Position numbers and translations under genes: made by a program
The notes under the pieces: model-generated
The model's input: only the letters and a program-made list of their open reading frames with translations
Told to the model about the DNA's origin: nothing
The model's database searches: none
Source of the DNA: Acidimicrobiia bacterium
GTDB taxonomy: Bacteria > Actinomycetota > Acidimicrobiia > Acidimicrobiales > VFJN01
Direction: 5' to 3'
DNA: 64,000 nt
Assembly (NCBI GenBank): GCA_009694375.1
Contig: SHVB01000001.1
Location: 1 to 64,000 of the forward strand
Shown here: piece by piece, positions 7,752-16,337 of the stretch
Layout of the letters: the number at the start of each line of letters is the position of its first letter
Position numbering within the stretch: the first letter of the stretch is position 1

Positions 7752-9233
7752 TCAGGCGAGGTAGTCGACGAACTTCTCGAGTTGCCGAAGGTTGCGGCAC
7801 TCGAACGTGCCGTCACAATGGTTGGCGTACTCCCCCACGATGGAATCGCCGGTGTCCCAGTACGACTTCGGCTCCGGGTTCAGCCAGTAGAGGTGCCGCG
7901 CCCTCTTTTCGATCTCCTTCAGCACCCAGGCCTGCGACGCGTGATAGTTGTTCCGGGCATCGCCAAGGATCATCACCGTCGTCTTCGAACTGATTTCCTT
8001 GCCATAGCGCTGCCAAAACACCTCGAAGGCATGGCCGTAGTCGGAGTGGCCGTCCACCCACACCACATCGGCCTCGGTGTTCACGCGATGGACGGCCTCG
8101 GCGATGTCGTCGATGCCCTCGAACAGACGGGTCACTTCGTCGAGACCATCGATGAATACAAACGCCCGCACCTTCGAGAACTGCCCCGAAATGGCATAGA
8201 CGAGGTGAAGGGTAAACCGGGCGAACGAAGCGACCGAGCCGGAGATGTCGGCTATGACAAAGATCTCGGGTTTCGACGGACGCGGATACTTGAACTTCGG
8301 CTCGGCTGGCACACCCCCGTAGGACAGGGAGTGGCGCACCGTATTGCGGAAGTCGAGCGGTCCCTTGCGTCCGTGACGGCGCTTCCGGGCCAAGCGCACC
8401 GCCAACTTGCGGGTGAGGGGGTAGATGGCCTTACGGAGCGACGCCATCTCCTCGCGCGATGCATGCATGAAATCCACATCCTCGGGCAGAGGCTTACGCA
8501 GCGTGCGCGCCATAGCCTCCACCCCCCGATCCGCCACCAGTACCCGACGGATCTCACCTTCAATCTCCTTCTTCAACTGGTCGATGCGGCTCTGGTATTC
8601 GTCGTGCTCGAGACGCTCCTCAAGCGGACTGAGCGCCTCCGGCGAATCCTGCCGGGCCTGGTTCATCAACTTTTCGAGCACTGCGTCGAGATCCAGGTTC
8701 CGCAGCGTGCGGTAGAGGTAGTAGGTGCCCCCCACCGGGCGGCCCCGCTCCATGCCCGCAAAGCGTCGTACGGCCTGACGAGCAACCGCTCGCATGAGGG
8801 CATCATCGCCCCGCTGAAGTGCCTTGTAGAGCATCTCGGCGATCTCCTCGGGGGTCAGACTTTCGCCCCCTCCCGAGCCATTACGCGGCCCATCACCCTG
8901 CATCTCCTCTTGTTGCTCCAGCTCCTCGAGAAGTTGGGCCAACGCGTCGTCGCCCCCATCACCCATGCGGAACTGCGGTCCCCGCAGCGAAAAATACACC
9001 TCAAACACGGTCTCAAAGGCCCGCCAGTGGGTGTTGGTCTTCACCAGCGTGGCCGCCAGGGCGTACTTGAACGCCTCCCGATCCTCCAGCGGGATGTGCT
9101 TCACCGCTTCCATGGCATCGAGGTTCTCGGTGAGGCTCACCGGCAGTCCGGCTTGGCGGAGCTCTTGGATGAAGCCAGCCAACAACTCCGTAATCGCCTC
9201 GCCGGCGGCCCGCTCAGGGTGGAGGTCGGTCAC
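7752..9233 (-). CDS. VWA domain protein, CoxE-like, partner of MoxR ATPase
   Basis: This 493-residue soluble protein has an all-helical, charged N-terminal region (about 1-300) and a C-terminal von Willebrand factor A domain opening with FVIADISGSV, where the DxSxS metal-ion-dependent adhesion site is intact. The overall architecture matches CoxE-type proteins that work with MoxR AAA+ ATPases to mature metalloenzymes or remodel complexes. It lies 8 bases downstream of the moxR gene on the same strand. No carbon monoxide dehydrogenase or other client enzyme is in the window, so the target is unknown. It is convergent with cysH (17-base gap). Confidence 0.85.
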   Translation of the reverse strand: MTDLHPERAAGEAITELLAGFIQELRQAGLPVSLTENLDAMEAVKHIPLEDREAFKYALAATLVKTNTHWRAFETVFEVYFSLRGPQFRMGDGGDDALAQLLEELEQQEEMQGDGPRNGSGGGESLTPEEIAEMLYKALQRGDDALMRAVARQAVRRFAGMERGRPVGGTYYLYRTLRNLDLDAVLEKLMNQARQDSPEALSPLEERLEHDEYQSRIDQLKKEIEGEIRRVLVADRGVEAMARTLRKPLPEDVDFMHASREEMASLRKAIYPLTRKLAVRLARKRRHGRKGPLDFRNTVRHSLSYGGVPAEPKFKYPRPSKPEIFVIADISGSVASFARFTLHLVYAISGQFSKVRAFVFIDGLDEVTRLFEGIDDIAEAVHRVNTEADVVWVDGHSDYGHAFEVFWQRYGKEISSKTTVMILGDARNNYHASQAWVLKEIEKRARHLYWLNPEPKSYWDTGDSIVGEYANHCDGTFECRNLRQLEKFVDYLA

Positions 9234-9241
9234 GAACGCTC

Positions 9242-10150
9242 CTACTTGCCTGCGCTGGCCTTTTGAATGGTGCCGTGCTCTTGGTCGAGCTCGCGCACCG
9301 CTTTGGTGATGTCGCTTTGATACTTGAGAAGGATGTTAATCGTGGCCTTGGCTGTCTCGGCATCCACATGCTCGATTCCGAGGAGCAGCAGCGTGCGCGC
9401 CCAGTCGATCGTCTCGGAAACCGATGGGGCCTTCTTCAACTCCAACTGCCGAATCGACCGCACGATGCGAGCCACCTGATCGGCGAGGGAGTCGGTGATA
9501 TCGGGAACCTTGGTGAGGACGATCTCCTTTTCCCGCTCCAGATCCGGGTAGTCCACGTGGAGGAACAAGCAGCGACGCTTGAGGGCCTCGGAAAGTTCGC
9601 GGGTGTTGTTAGAGGTAAGGAAGACCAGCGGAATCTGCTTGGCCACGATGGTTCCCAGTTCGGGGATGGACACCTGGTAGTCCGAGAGAATCTCCAGCAG
9701 CAGGGCCTCGGTCTCCACCTCGACGCGGTCAACTTCGTCGATCAACAAAACCACCGGATCGTCGGCGGTGATGGCCTCCAGAAGGGGACGGGTGAGGAGG
9801 AACTCGTCGGAGAAAATGTCGTCTTCGATCTGCTCCCAGGCGTTTCCCTCGCCCCGCTCGGCCTGGATCCGCAGCAACTGCTTCTTGTAGTTCCACTCGA
9901 ACAGTGCCTTGGACTCGTCGAGCCCCTCGTAGCACTGCAGGCGGATCAAGCGCGCCCCAGACATCTCCGCCACGGACTTCGCCAACTGGGTCTTGCCGGT
10001 CCCTGCGGGGCCTTCCACCAGGATCGGTTTCCCTAGCCGATCGGCTAGGTACACGATGCCGGCGATCCCCTCATCCGACAGGTAATCCACGTTGCGGAGG
10101 CCTTCACGAACCTCGGCGACGGACTCGAAACGGTACGTCTGATCAGCCAT
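9242..10150 (-). CDS. MoxR-family AAA+ ATPase
   Basis: This 302-residue MoxR ATPase has Walker A GPAGTGKTQ (about residues 47-55), Walker B VVLLIDEVDR (about 137-146), sensor 1 VFLTSNNTREL and an arginine-rich RRCLF segment. MoxR proteins are chaperone-like ATPases that act with VWA proteins; the adjacent CoxE-like gene fits this. The start is the ATG at 10150. A perfect palindrome typical of TetR-type operators lies just upstream (10172-10187), so the pair is probably regulated as a unit. It lies downstream of proA on the same strand with a 54-base gap. Confidence 0.92.
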   Translation of the reverse strand: MADQTYRFESVAEVREGLRNVDYLSDEGIAGIVYLADRLGKPILVEGPAGTGKTQLAKSVAEMSGARLIRLQCYEGLDESKALFEWNYKKQLLRIQAERGEGNAWEQIEDDIFSDEFLLTRPLLEAITADDPVVLLIDEVDRVEVETEALLLEILSDYQVSIPELGTIVAKQIPLVFLTSNNTRELSEALKRRCLFLHVDYPDLEREKEIVLTKVPDITDSLADQVARIVRSIRQLELKKAPSVSETIDWARTLLLLGIEHVDAETAKATINILLKYQSDITKAVRELDQEHGTIQKASAGK

Positions 10151-10171
10151 AGGCGCAGCCTACGGTCTCAC

Positions 10172-10187
10172 TTGACCGGTCGGTCAA
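10172..10187. promoter_or_regulatory. Perfect 7-2-7 palindrome, TetR-type operator candidate
   Basis: TTGACCG-GT-CGGTCAA lies between the moxR start (10150) and the proA stop (10205). The half-sites resemble TetR-family operators, and on the minus strand TTGACC could also be the -35 of a moxR promoter. No TetR gene is in the window. Confidence 0.5.
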
Positions 10188-10204
10188 TCTCATGATTCTG
10201 ACGC

Positions 10205-11458
10205 TTAGGAGCGGGTCTGGCCCTGACCGTGGATCACGAACTTCAGGGTGGTCAATTCGCGTAAGCCCATTGGCCCGCGGGCGTGAAGCTTCTGGGTGGA
10301 GATGCCGATCTCGGCGCCGAAGCCCAGTTCCTCCCCATCGACAAACCGGGTGGAAGCATTGACCAGCACGGCGGCAGCATCCACCTCAAGACAGAAGCGT
10401 TCCGCCGCTCGCAGATCAGTGGTGATAATGGCCTCGCTGTGGCCTGTGCTGTATCGGGTGATGTGGGTAATGGCGGCGTCAAGGGTATCCACTACCCGGA
10501 TGGCCAACTTCATATCCAAGAACTCGGTTGCGTAGTCGTTCTCGGTGGCCAGGCTCGTCACCCGCTCCCCGAGGATCTCGCAGGTGGCGGCATCCCCCAC
10601 GAACTCCACCCCCTCGAGACGAGGGGCTAGGTCGGTAAGGAAGGTGGCCGCCACGTTGCGATGCACGAGCAAGGTCTCGGCCGCGTTGCACACCGAAGGC
10701 CGCTGCGTTTTGGCGTTCTCCACAATGGCCGCGGCCATGGCCAGGTCGGCTGAGGCATCGACGTACACATGACAGTTGCCATCTCCATCGATCACGTAGG
10801 GAACGGTGGCGTTATCGAGCACCGTACGGATGAGAGACGGGCCCCCCCGAGGGATAAGCACATCGATGATGCCGCGTAGGCGCATGAACTCCACGGCGGC
10901 CTCTCGCGCCGTGTCCTCCACCAGCACGAGAGAGTCGTGCGGAAGCCCTGCCTTGGCCAGGCCCTCGCGGAGGGCCGAGGCGATAGCGATGTTGGAGCGG
11001 ATCGCGCCGGAGGACCCGCGCAGGAACGCCGCATTGCCCGACTTCAAGCAGAGTCCGAATGCATCGCTGGTCACGTTGGGCCGATTTTCGTAGATGATGG
11101 CCACGACGCCGAAGGGGACTCGCACCCGCTGCACCTTCAGTCCGTTGGGACGGGTCCATCCGTCGGCCACCTCGCCCACCGGATCCGCCAGACCCGCCAC
11201 CGACCGAAGGCCGTTCGCCATCGACTGCAGCCGGGCATCGTTGAGACGAAGTCGATCGACCACCAACGCGCCTTGCCCAGCGGCCTCCGCCGCCGCTACA
11301 TCCTCGGCGTTGGCGCCTAAAATCTCAGCATGCCGGTGGAGGAGGACGTCGGCCGCCGCATGAAGGGCGGCGTCCTTTGTCGCCGTGGACGCGGTAGCCA
11401 GGACGCGGCTCGCCGCTTTGGCCCGCGCTCCGAGTTCGGCGATGGGGTCGTTAGCCAC
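10205..11458 (-). CDS. proA: Gamma-glutamyl phosphate reductase ProA
   Basis: ProA reduces glutamyl 5-phosphate to glutamate semialdehyde with NADPH in proline synthesis. The 417-residue sequence has the aldehyde-dehydrogenase fold signatures: VRVPFGVVAIIYENRPNVT, LRGSSGAIRSN, LIPRGGPSL, the active-site segment with Cys (TQRPSVCNAAETLL) and the C-terminal EIGISTQKLHARGPMGLREL. Its usual partner proB lies 8.8 kb away on the same strand, separated by a rightward operon, an unusual split. It is divergent from the GNAT gene at 11518, with only 59 bases between. Confidence 0.96.
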   Translation of the reverse strand: MANDPIAELGARAKAASRVLATASTATKDAALHAAADVLLHRHAEILGANAEDVAAAEAAGQGALVVDRLRLNDARLQSMANGLRSVAGLADPVGEVADGWTRPNGLKVQRVRVPFGVVAIIYENRPNVTSDAFGLCLKSGNAAFLRGSSGAIRSNIAIASALREGLAKAGLPHDSLVLVEDTAREAAVEFMRLRGIIDVLIPRGGPSLIRTVLDNATVPYVIDGDGNCHVYVDASADLAMAAAIVENAKTQRPSVCNAAETLLVHRNVAATFLTDLAPRLEGVEFVGDAATCEILGERVTSLATENDYATEFLDMKLAIRVVDTLDAAITHITRYSTGHSEAIITTDLRAAERFCLEVDAAAVLVNASTRFVDGEELGFGAEIGISTQKLHARGPMGLRELTTLKFVIHGQGQTRS

Positions 11459-11517
11459 CGTCGGAGTGTAGAAGGACAGATCGCCCGATGCCCTACTGAA
11501 TCTGGCAGGCTGGACCT

Positions 11518-12126
11518 ATGGCGCATTCGGCACGGGCGGCGACGACCGAAGACCTCGGCGACATCGCCGAGGCGCTCGCCCTGGCGTTCCTCGACGACCC
11601 CCTGCTGTCCTGGCTGTTTGGCCAAGACCCAACCCGCGCCATCCGCTACACCCGGCGCTATTTTCGCAGCGAAAGCGCACGCCATCTCAAGCATCGGCAT
11701 GTGTACACGACGCACGTTCTCTCGGGAGCCGCCTGCTGGGAGCCACCCGGGCACTGGCGCACCAAGACCACCGACATTATCAAGATCGCCCCCCTCATCC
11801 TTCGCGGCATCGGTTGGCGAATGACCCACGCGCTCGGCGGCCTCGCCCGGGCCGAGCGGATCCACGCCACCTTCCCCGAGCACTATTACCTCGCCACCTT
11901 GGGGGTCCGTCCCGACCATCAACGCCAAGGGGCCGGAACCGCCATGCTGGCCCCGATCCTCCAGCGCTGCGATCGAGAGGGCCTCGGCGCCTACCTGGAG
12001 AGTTCAAACGAATCCAACATCTCCTTCTATCGCCAGCATGGGTTCCAATTGAAGGGCGAAGTGGTCTTTCCCCATGGCCCGAAGATTTGGCCGATGTGGC
12101 GCGACCCGCGGCCCCACAATGGCTGA
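11518..12126 (+). CDS. GNAT-family N-acetyltransferase
   Basis: This is a 202-residue acetyltransferase. The acetyl-CoA-binding motif A is seen as LATLGVRPDHQRQGAGTAML (Q/RxxGxG/A type), followed by LESSNESNISFYRQHGF, the motif B region. It begins the long rightward gene series and overlaps the next gene by 8 bases, so it is likely co-transcribed with it. The substrate cannot be predicted. The N-terminal region (DDPLLSWLFGQD, RYTRRYF) is typical of the subgroup of small-molecule acetyltransferases common in Actinobacteria. Confidence 0.85.
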   Translation: MAHSARAATTEDLGDIAEALALAFLDDPLLSWLFGQDPTRAIRYTRRYFRSESARHLKHRHVYTTHVLSGAACWEPPGHWRTKTTDIIKIAPLILRGIGWRMTHALGGLARAERIHATFPEHYYLATLGVRPDHQRQGAGTAMLAPILQRCDREGLGAYLESSNESNISFYRQHGFQLKGEVVFPHGPKIWPMWRDPRPHNG

Positions 12127-13561
12127 ATCACTCGTTGGGCCTTCACACCAGTTCATCGAGACAACCGCCGCCACCCTGGAGTTGCTCAGCGGTGGCGTCG
12201 CCGGAGTGGGGTCGGGCACTTGGCGGCAGGATGCGGCCCTGGAGGCGTTCAACCTCGCCTGTGGCCTCGTGGCGATCGATCACCGCATTAGCGACGACGA
12301 ATTGTGGGCCATCATGGGCGCCTTCGGTCCGTTCCTGCAGACCCGCCTCGCCGGCACTACCCCCGCCGACCTGCGCGACTCAGGCCTGGTGGAGGGCCAA
12401 CGCCAGTTCACCGCCGCGCCGTCGGCAATGTTCGAGCTGTTCGTGGCGGCCGATGCCGCCGGGGCGAGCAACCACGCCCGGTCCTACTACTCCGCCGCGG
12501 TGGAAATCGCCTTCGCCATAGCCGCTATCGACCGGCACACTTCCGAAACTGAACTAATCGCCATCGAGCAGTTCCGGGGAATGCTCCTGCGGGCGATCGA
12601 GACCATGGAACGCGATCGCAGGATGGGGACTAAGGCCGCGCTAAGCGACCCCCGGGCCGAGACCCCCGCCCTCGCCCACCCACTCCCCGCCACCCCTGTC
12701 GCTCCCCGGCCCCTCGATGACCTCCTGAGCGAACTCGACGATCTCATCGGCCTCGACGCGGTGAAGCACGAGGTGAAACTCGTCACCAATCTGCTGCGGG
12801 TGCAGAACATCCGGCGCGAACGCGGCCTTCCGGTATCGGACCAGAGCCGCCACCTCATTTTCACGGGTAACCCCGGGACTGGGAAAACCACCGTGGCCCG
12901 GTTACTGGCGCAGATTTACCACAGCCTCGGGGTGGTGGATCGCGGCCAACTCGTGGAAACCGACCGCGCCGGCCTGGTAGCGGGCTACGTCGGACAGACG
13001 GCCCCACTGGTGGTGGCCCGATTTGATGAGGCCGACCAGGGTCTCCTGCTGATCGACGAGGCCTATTCACTGGTGCGGGGCGGGGAACGTGACTTTGGGC
13101 GAGAAGCGATCGACACCATCGTGAAATTGATCGAAGACCGCCGGGATCGCCTCGTCGTGGTGATGGCTGGCTATCCCGACGAGATGGAAGCCCTGATCGA
13201 ATCCAACCCCGGCCTGCGGTCGCGCTTCCCGAAGTCGATCCATTTCCCGGACTACACCACCGACGAACTCCTGCGGATTGTCAGCCAACTGGGCGGGGCG
13301 GCTGGCTACCAACTCAATGCGGGGGCCACCGCCGCGGCCCGCCGGTGGTTCGATGCCATCGAGCGCGAGCAGGGATTCGGTAACGGACGCACCGCCCGCA
13401 ACCTGTTCGAATATGCCGTCTCCGCCCAGGCCACCCGCCTCGCCCCCGTCGAACATCCCACCGATGCCCAACTCACCACCGTGATGGCCGAAGACATCCC
13501 CCGGCCCGGCACTGGCCCGCTGACCGCCGGAAGGCCCCCCGCTAGTAGTCTTTCTCCGTGA
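12119..13561 (+). CDS. CbxX/CfxQ-type AAA+ ATPase with TerB-like N-terminal region
   Basis: The C-terminal half of this 480-residue protein is a CbbX/EccA-type AAA+ module: IGLDAVKHEVK linker, Walker A GNPGTGKTTVARLL (about residue 250), the GYVGQTA pore segment, Walker B LLLIDEAYSL (about 310), and the NGRTARNLFE sensor 2 region. The N-terminal part (about 30-170) contains two similar helical stretches, ACGLVAIDHRISDDELWAI and AIAAIDRHTSETELIAI, which look like TerB metal-sensing repeats. That assignment is by eye. The ATG at 12119 lies inside the GNAT stop region. The next gene begins with GTGA overlapping its stop, so it is translationally linked to exported binding-protein-like and VWA proteins. 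Confidence 0.88.
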   Translation: MAESLVGPSHQFIETTAATLELLSGGVAGVGSGTWRQDAALEAFNLACGLVAIDHRISDDELWAIMGAFGPFLQTRLAGTTPADLRDSGLVEGQRQFTAAPSAMFELFVAADAAGASNHARSYYSAAVEIAFAIAAIDRHTSETELIAIEQFRGMLLRAIETMERDRRMGTKAALSDPRAETPALAHPLPATPVAPRPLDDLLSELDDLIGLDAVKHEVKLVTNLLRVQNIRRERGLPVSDQSRHLIFTGNPGTGKTTVARLLAQIYHSLGVVDRGQLVETDRAGLVAGYVGQTAPLVVARFDEADQGLLLIDEAYSLVRGGERDFGREAIDTIVKLIEDRRDRLVVVMAGYPDEMEALIESNPGLRSRFPKSIHFPDYTTDELLRIVSQLGGAAGYQLNAGATAAARRWFDAIEREQGFGNGRTARNLFEYAVSAQATRLAPVEHPTDAQLTTVMAEDIPRPGTGPLTAGRPPASSLSP

Positions 13562-14481
13562 TACAGCGGCTGCTGGCGGGACTCGGGGCGGTGGTGATGA
13601 TCGGCGGGTCAATCATGATGCGCGAAACCCTCGACAGCGGTGACGGCGGGTCCCAGGCCGATGATCGCGTCGTGATCGTCTGCGCCAGTGATCTGGAGAC
13701 CTACTGCGATGCCTTCGGCAACGAGGTGGAGATTCGTTTGGCCACTGCCGCCGATACCGCCGAGGCAATCCGCACCGGGTCCTTGCCGAGCGACATCGAC
13801 GGCTGGATTACCTCGAGTGCGTGGCTGGAGGTGCTCGGTGACACCCCCGCTCTGGGCCGGTCAGAGCCGCTGGCCACGTCCCCCATCGTGGTGGCCGGCC
13901 TGGCCGACCGGGCTGATGCCCTCTCCACGCTGTGTGATGGAACACCGATCTGGGGCTGTCTGACCGAATCGGCGGGGCTATCGGGAACCGAGTTGAACGT
14001 GCCGCTCCCCGGGGTACTCAAGGTGGGGGTGCCGAGCGCCAACTCGGCCCTCGGCCTCCCGGTACTCGCCTCCGTGGCGGCCGGTTCGCTCGGCGGCGTC
14101 GGCTTCGCCTCCAACGACTTCGACGCGCTATTTCGCGCCAACCTGGCTGCATTGGTGGGCTCATCGGCGGGCGACGACCGTCATCCCGTCATCACCATGG
14201 TGACGCAACGGGGCCGCTACGCCGCCGCCGGCACACCGCAGGCCGTCCTCACTGAATTGCCGCCCGCTGAAGTAGTGGTCTTCAGCACCACTCCGGCAGT
14301 GGCCGCCACCGTGGTGCTGGTGGCCTTCCCCGATGGCGACGATCTTCCTTCCACGGAATCCGTCCGTGAGGCGCTGTTCGCCGCCGGATGGGCCCCGGCG
14401 GCCGGGCCCGGCGTGGAACCAACGCTCGGGCGTGGTGTGATGTCTGCGTTGCACAACCTCTGGCTGGAGGCCATCCGATGA
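13558..14481 (+). CDS. Exported substrate-binding-like protein
   Basis: This 307-residue protein has an N-terminal signal or anchor helix (about 4-22) followed by a soluble extracytoplasmic domain. The layout VVIVCASDLETYCDAF, DIDGWITSSAWLE, PIVVAGLADRADAL and VGVPSANSALGLPVL recalls periplasmic binding proteins of the extracellular solute-binding type, but no transporter permease or ATPase is nearby. It starts GTGA over the ATPase stop and ends ATGA into the VWA lipoprotein gene, so it is one unit with them. It may present or sense a ligand for the following lipoprotein, which has a related N-terminal half. Function unknown. Confidence 0.72.
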   Translation: MIQRLLAGLGAVVMIGGSIMMRETLDSGDGGSQADDRVVIVCASDLETYCDAFGNEVEIRLATAADTAEAIRTGSLPSDIDGWITSSAWLEVLGDTPALGRSEPLATSPIVVAGLADRADALSTLCDGTPIWGCLTESAGLSGTELNVPLPGVLKVGVPSANSALGLPVLASVAAGSLGGVGFASNDFDALFRANLAALVGSSAGDDRHPVITMVTQRGRYAAAGTPQAVLTELPPAEVVVFSTTPAVAATVVLVAFPDGDDLPSTESVREALFAAGWAPAAGPGVEPTLGRGVMSALHNLWLEAIR

Positions 14482-16295
14482 ACCGTTCCCGTGCCGTGCT
14501 ACTCACCTTGACACTGACCTTGGTGGCGAGCGCCTGCTCGGCATCCAAGGAACCGAGCGCCAACGGCCTGGAGGACCCCGGTAACTGCACCGTCATCGAC
14601 CTGGCCGTGTCGCCGGAGAAACGCGACTTGCTCACCGAACTGGCCCAGGACTTCAACGCGAGCGACCAGGCCCGCGACGGGGATCGCTGTTTCTTTGCCC
14701 GCGTGCAGGCCAAGTCATCCGGGGCAGCCGCTCAATTGTTGTCCAGCGAGTGGGACGAAACCGCTGAGGGTCCCCGTCCGGTTATCTGGTCTCCTTCGGC
14801 CTCCACCTGGGGTGCGATTGTGAATCAACGCCTCGAGGCGCAAGCCGAGCCTCCCCTCACCGGCGAATTCACCTCATTCCAACTCACACCGCTGGTCATC
14901 GCCATGCCCAAGCCCATGGCGGAGGCGCTCGGCTGGCCCAAAGAGCCGCTGGGCTTTGCCGACATCCTGGCGCTTTCACAGGACCCCGCTGGCTGGGCCG
15001 CCTACGGCCACCCCGAGTGGGGCCCGTTTCGCTTAGGCAAGACCAACCCCAACTTCTCTACCAGTGGCCTCTCGGCACTTCTGGCCCAGGCCTACGCCGC
15101 CAATGAGAAGACCGCCGGCTTGTCGATCGAAGACCTCCAGAAGCCCAGCACCTCCGTCTTCGCCAGCGCCATCGAGTCGTCGGTAGTGCATTACGGCGAC
15201 ACCACCCTCACGTTCTTGAACAACTGGTACCGAGCGGACCAGCGGGGCAACCCCTACGGCTACGTGTCGGCGGTGGCGGTCGAGGAAAAGTCGGTGATCG
15301 ACTACAACCGGGGCAACCCCGATGGCGTGCTGCAAGACGGCGAGCAGGCCCGGCCTCCTCGCGTACCGCTGGTGGCGATCTACCCCGAGGAAGGCACGGT
15401 GTATTCCGACAATCCCCTCTACGTACTCGATGCCTCCTGGGTCGATAGTGCGCAGAAGAAGGGGGCCGACCGCTTCGTGGACTTCCTGGGCCGCACCGAA
15501 AACCAGAAGAAGATCCTCAAGTTCGGTTTCCGCCCGGGAAACCCGAAGGTGGAAGTGTCTAGCCCCATCGACGCTCGCAACGGGGTAGACCCGAATCAGC
15601 CCCAAACGCTGCTCGAGATCCCCGAACCAGAGGTTCTGGTGCAACTCCTCGCCGACTGGCAGGAACAACGCAAACCGGCCCGAGTGCTCCTTCTCGTCGA
15701 TGTCTCAGGCTCCATGGGAGAGGTAGCCGACCCCGAAACCGGAGCCACGAAACTCGATCTGGCCAAGAGCGCGGCGATCACCGCCCTCGATGAGTTCAAT
15801 GACGACGACGAAGTGGGACTCTGGGTGTTCACGACCGGCCTGCCCGGGGTCGACGGGAAACCCCTCGATCACCTCGAACTAGTACCCCCCGGTCGGGTGG
15901 GCGACGTGGGTGAGAAACTCAAAACCGAGTTGCGCAGCCTCATCCCGCTCGAAGGTACGCCCCTATACGCCGCCACCCAAACGGCCTACCAGAACCAGGT
16001 GGCGTCGTATGATCCAAGTCGGATCAATGCCGTGGTACTGCTGTCTGATGGCATCAATGACGACGGCGACCCCGATGATGACCGCAAGCAGTTGCAAGCG
16101 CTCCTCGCCGCCCTGAGTGAGGGATCAGAGGGACAGGCGAGCCAAAAGGTGCGCGTATTCACGATCGCCTACGGGGAAAGCGCCGATCTCTCCACCCTTC
16201 GTAGCATCGCCGAGACCAGCCAGGCCGCTCTCTACGACTCCAGCGACCCCCGCAGTATCAACAAAGTCTTTGTGGCGGTGGTATCCAACTTCTAG
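14478..16295 (+). CDS. Lipoprotein with substrate-binding-like and VWA domains
   Basis: This is a 605-residue lipoprotein with a signal peptide ending in the lipobox VASAC (lipidated Cys20). Residues about 35-380 form an extracellular solute-binding-like domain (VIWSPSASTWGAIVNQRL, FTSFQLTPLVIAMPKP, SLHY-type central region around 230). Residues about 400-600 are a VWA domain with the intact MIDAS DVSGSM and a downstream LLSDGINDDGD. Such binding-protein/VWA fusions occur in Actinobacteria next to AAA+ ATPases, with no settled function. The ATG overlaps the previous stop. The outer-face VWA domain could bind another protein in a metal-dependent way, but its partner is unknown. Confidence 0.82.
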   Translation: MNRSRAVLLTLTLTLVASACSASKEPSANGLEDPGNCTVIDLAVSPEKRDLLTELAQDFNASDQARDGDRCFFARVQAKSSGAAAQLLSSEWDETAEGPRPVIWSPSASTWGAIVNQRLEAQAEPPLTGEFTSFQLTPLVIAMPKPMAEALGWPKEPLGFADILALSQDPAGWAAYGHPEWGPFRLGKTNPNFSTSGLSALLAQAYAANEKTAGLSIEDLQKPSTSVFASAIESSVVHYGDTTLTFLNNWYRADQRGNPYGYVSAVAVEEKSVIDYNRGNPDGVLQDGEQARPPRVPLVAIYPEEGTVYSDNPLYVLDASWVDSAQKKGADRFVDFLGRTENQKKILKFGFRPGNPKVEVSSPIDARNGVDPNQPQTLLEIPEPEVLVQLLADWQEQRKPARVLLLVDVSGSMGEVADPETGATKLDLAKSAAITALDEFNDDDEVGLWVFTTGLPGVDGKPLDHLELVPPGRVGDVGEKLKTELRSLIPLEGTPLYAATQTAYQNQVASYDPSRINAVVLLSDGINDDGDPDDDRKQLQALLAALSEGSEGQASQKVRVFTIAYGESADLSTLRSIAETSQAALYDSSDPRSINKVFVAVVSNF

Positions 16296-16337
16296 GCCCA
16301 CCCCAGTTCACCCCGCCGCCTGTCGTAGCCTGCGGAG

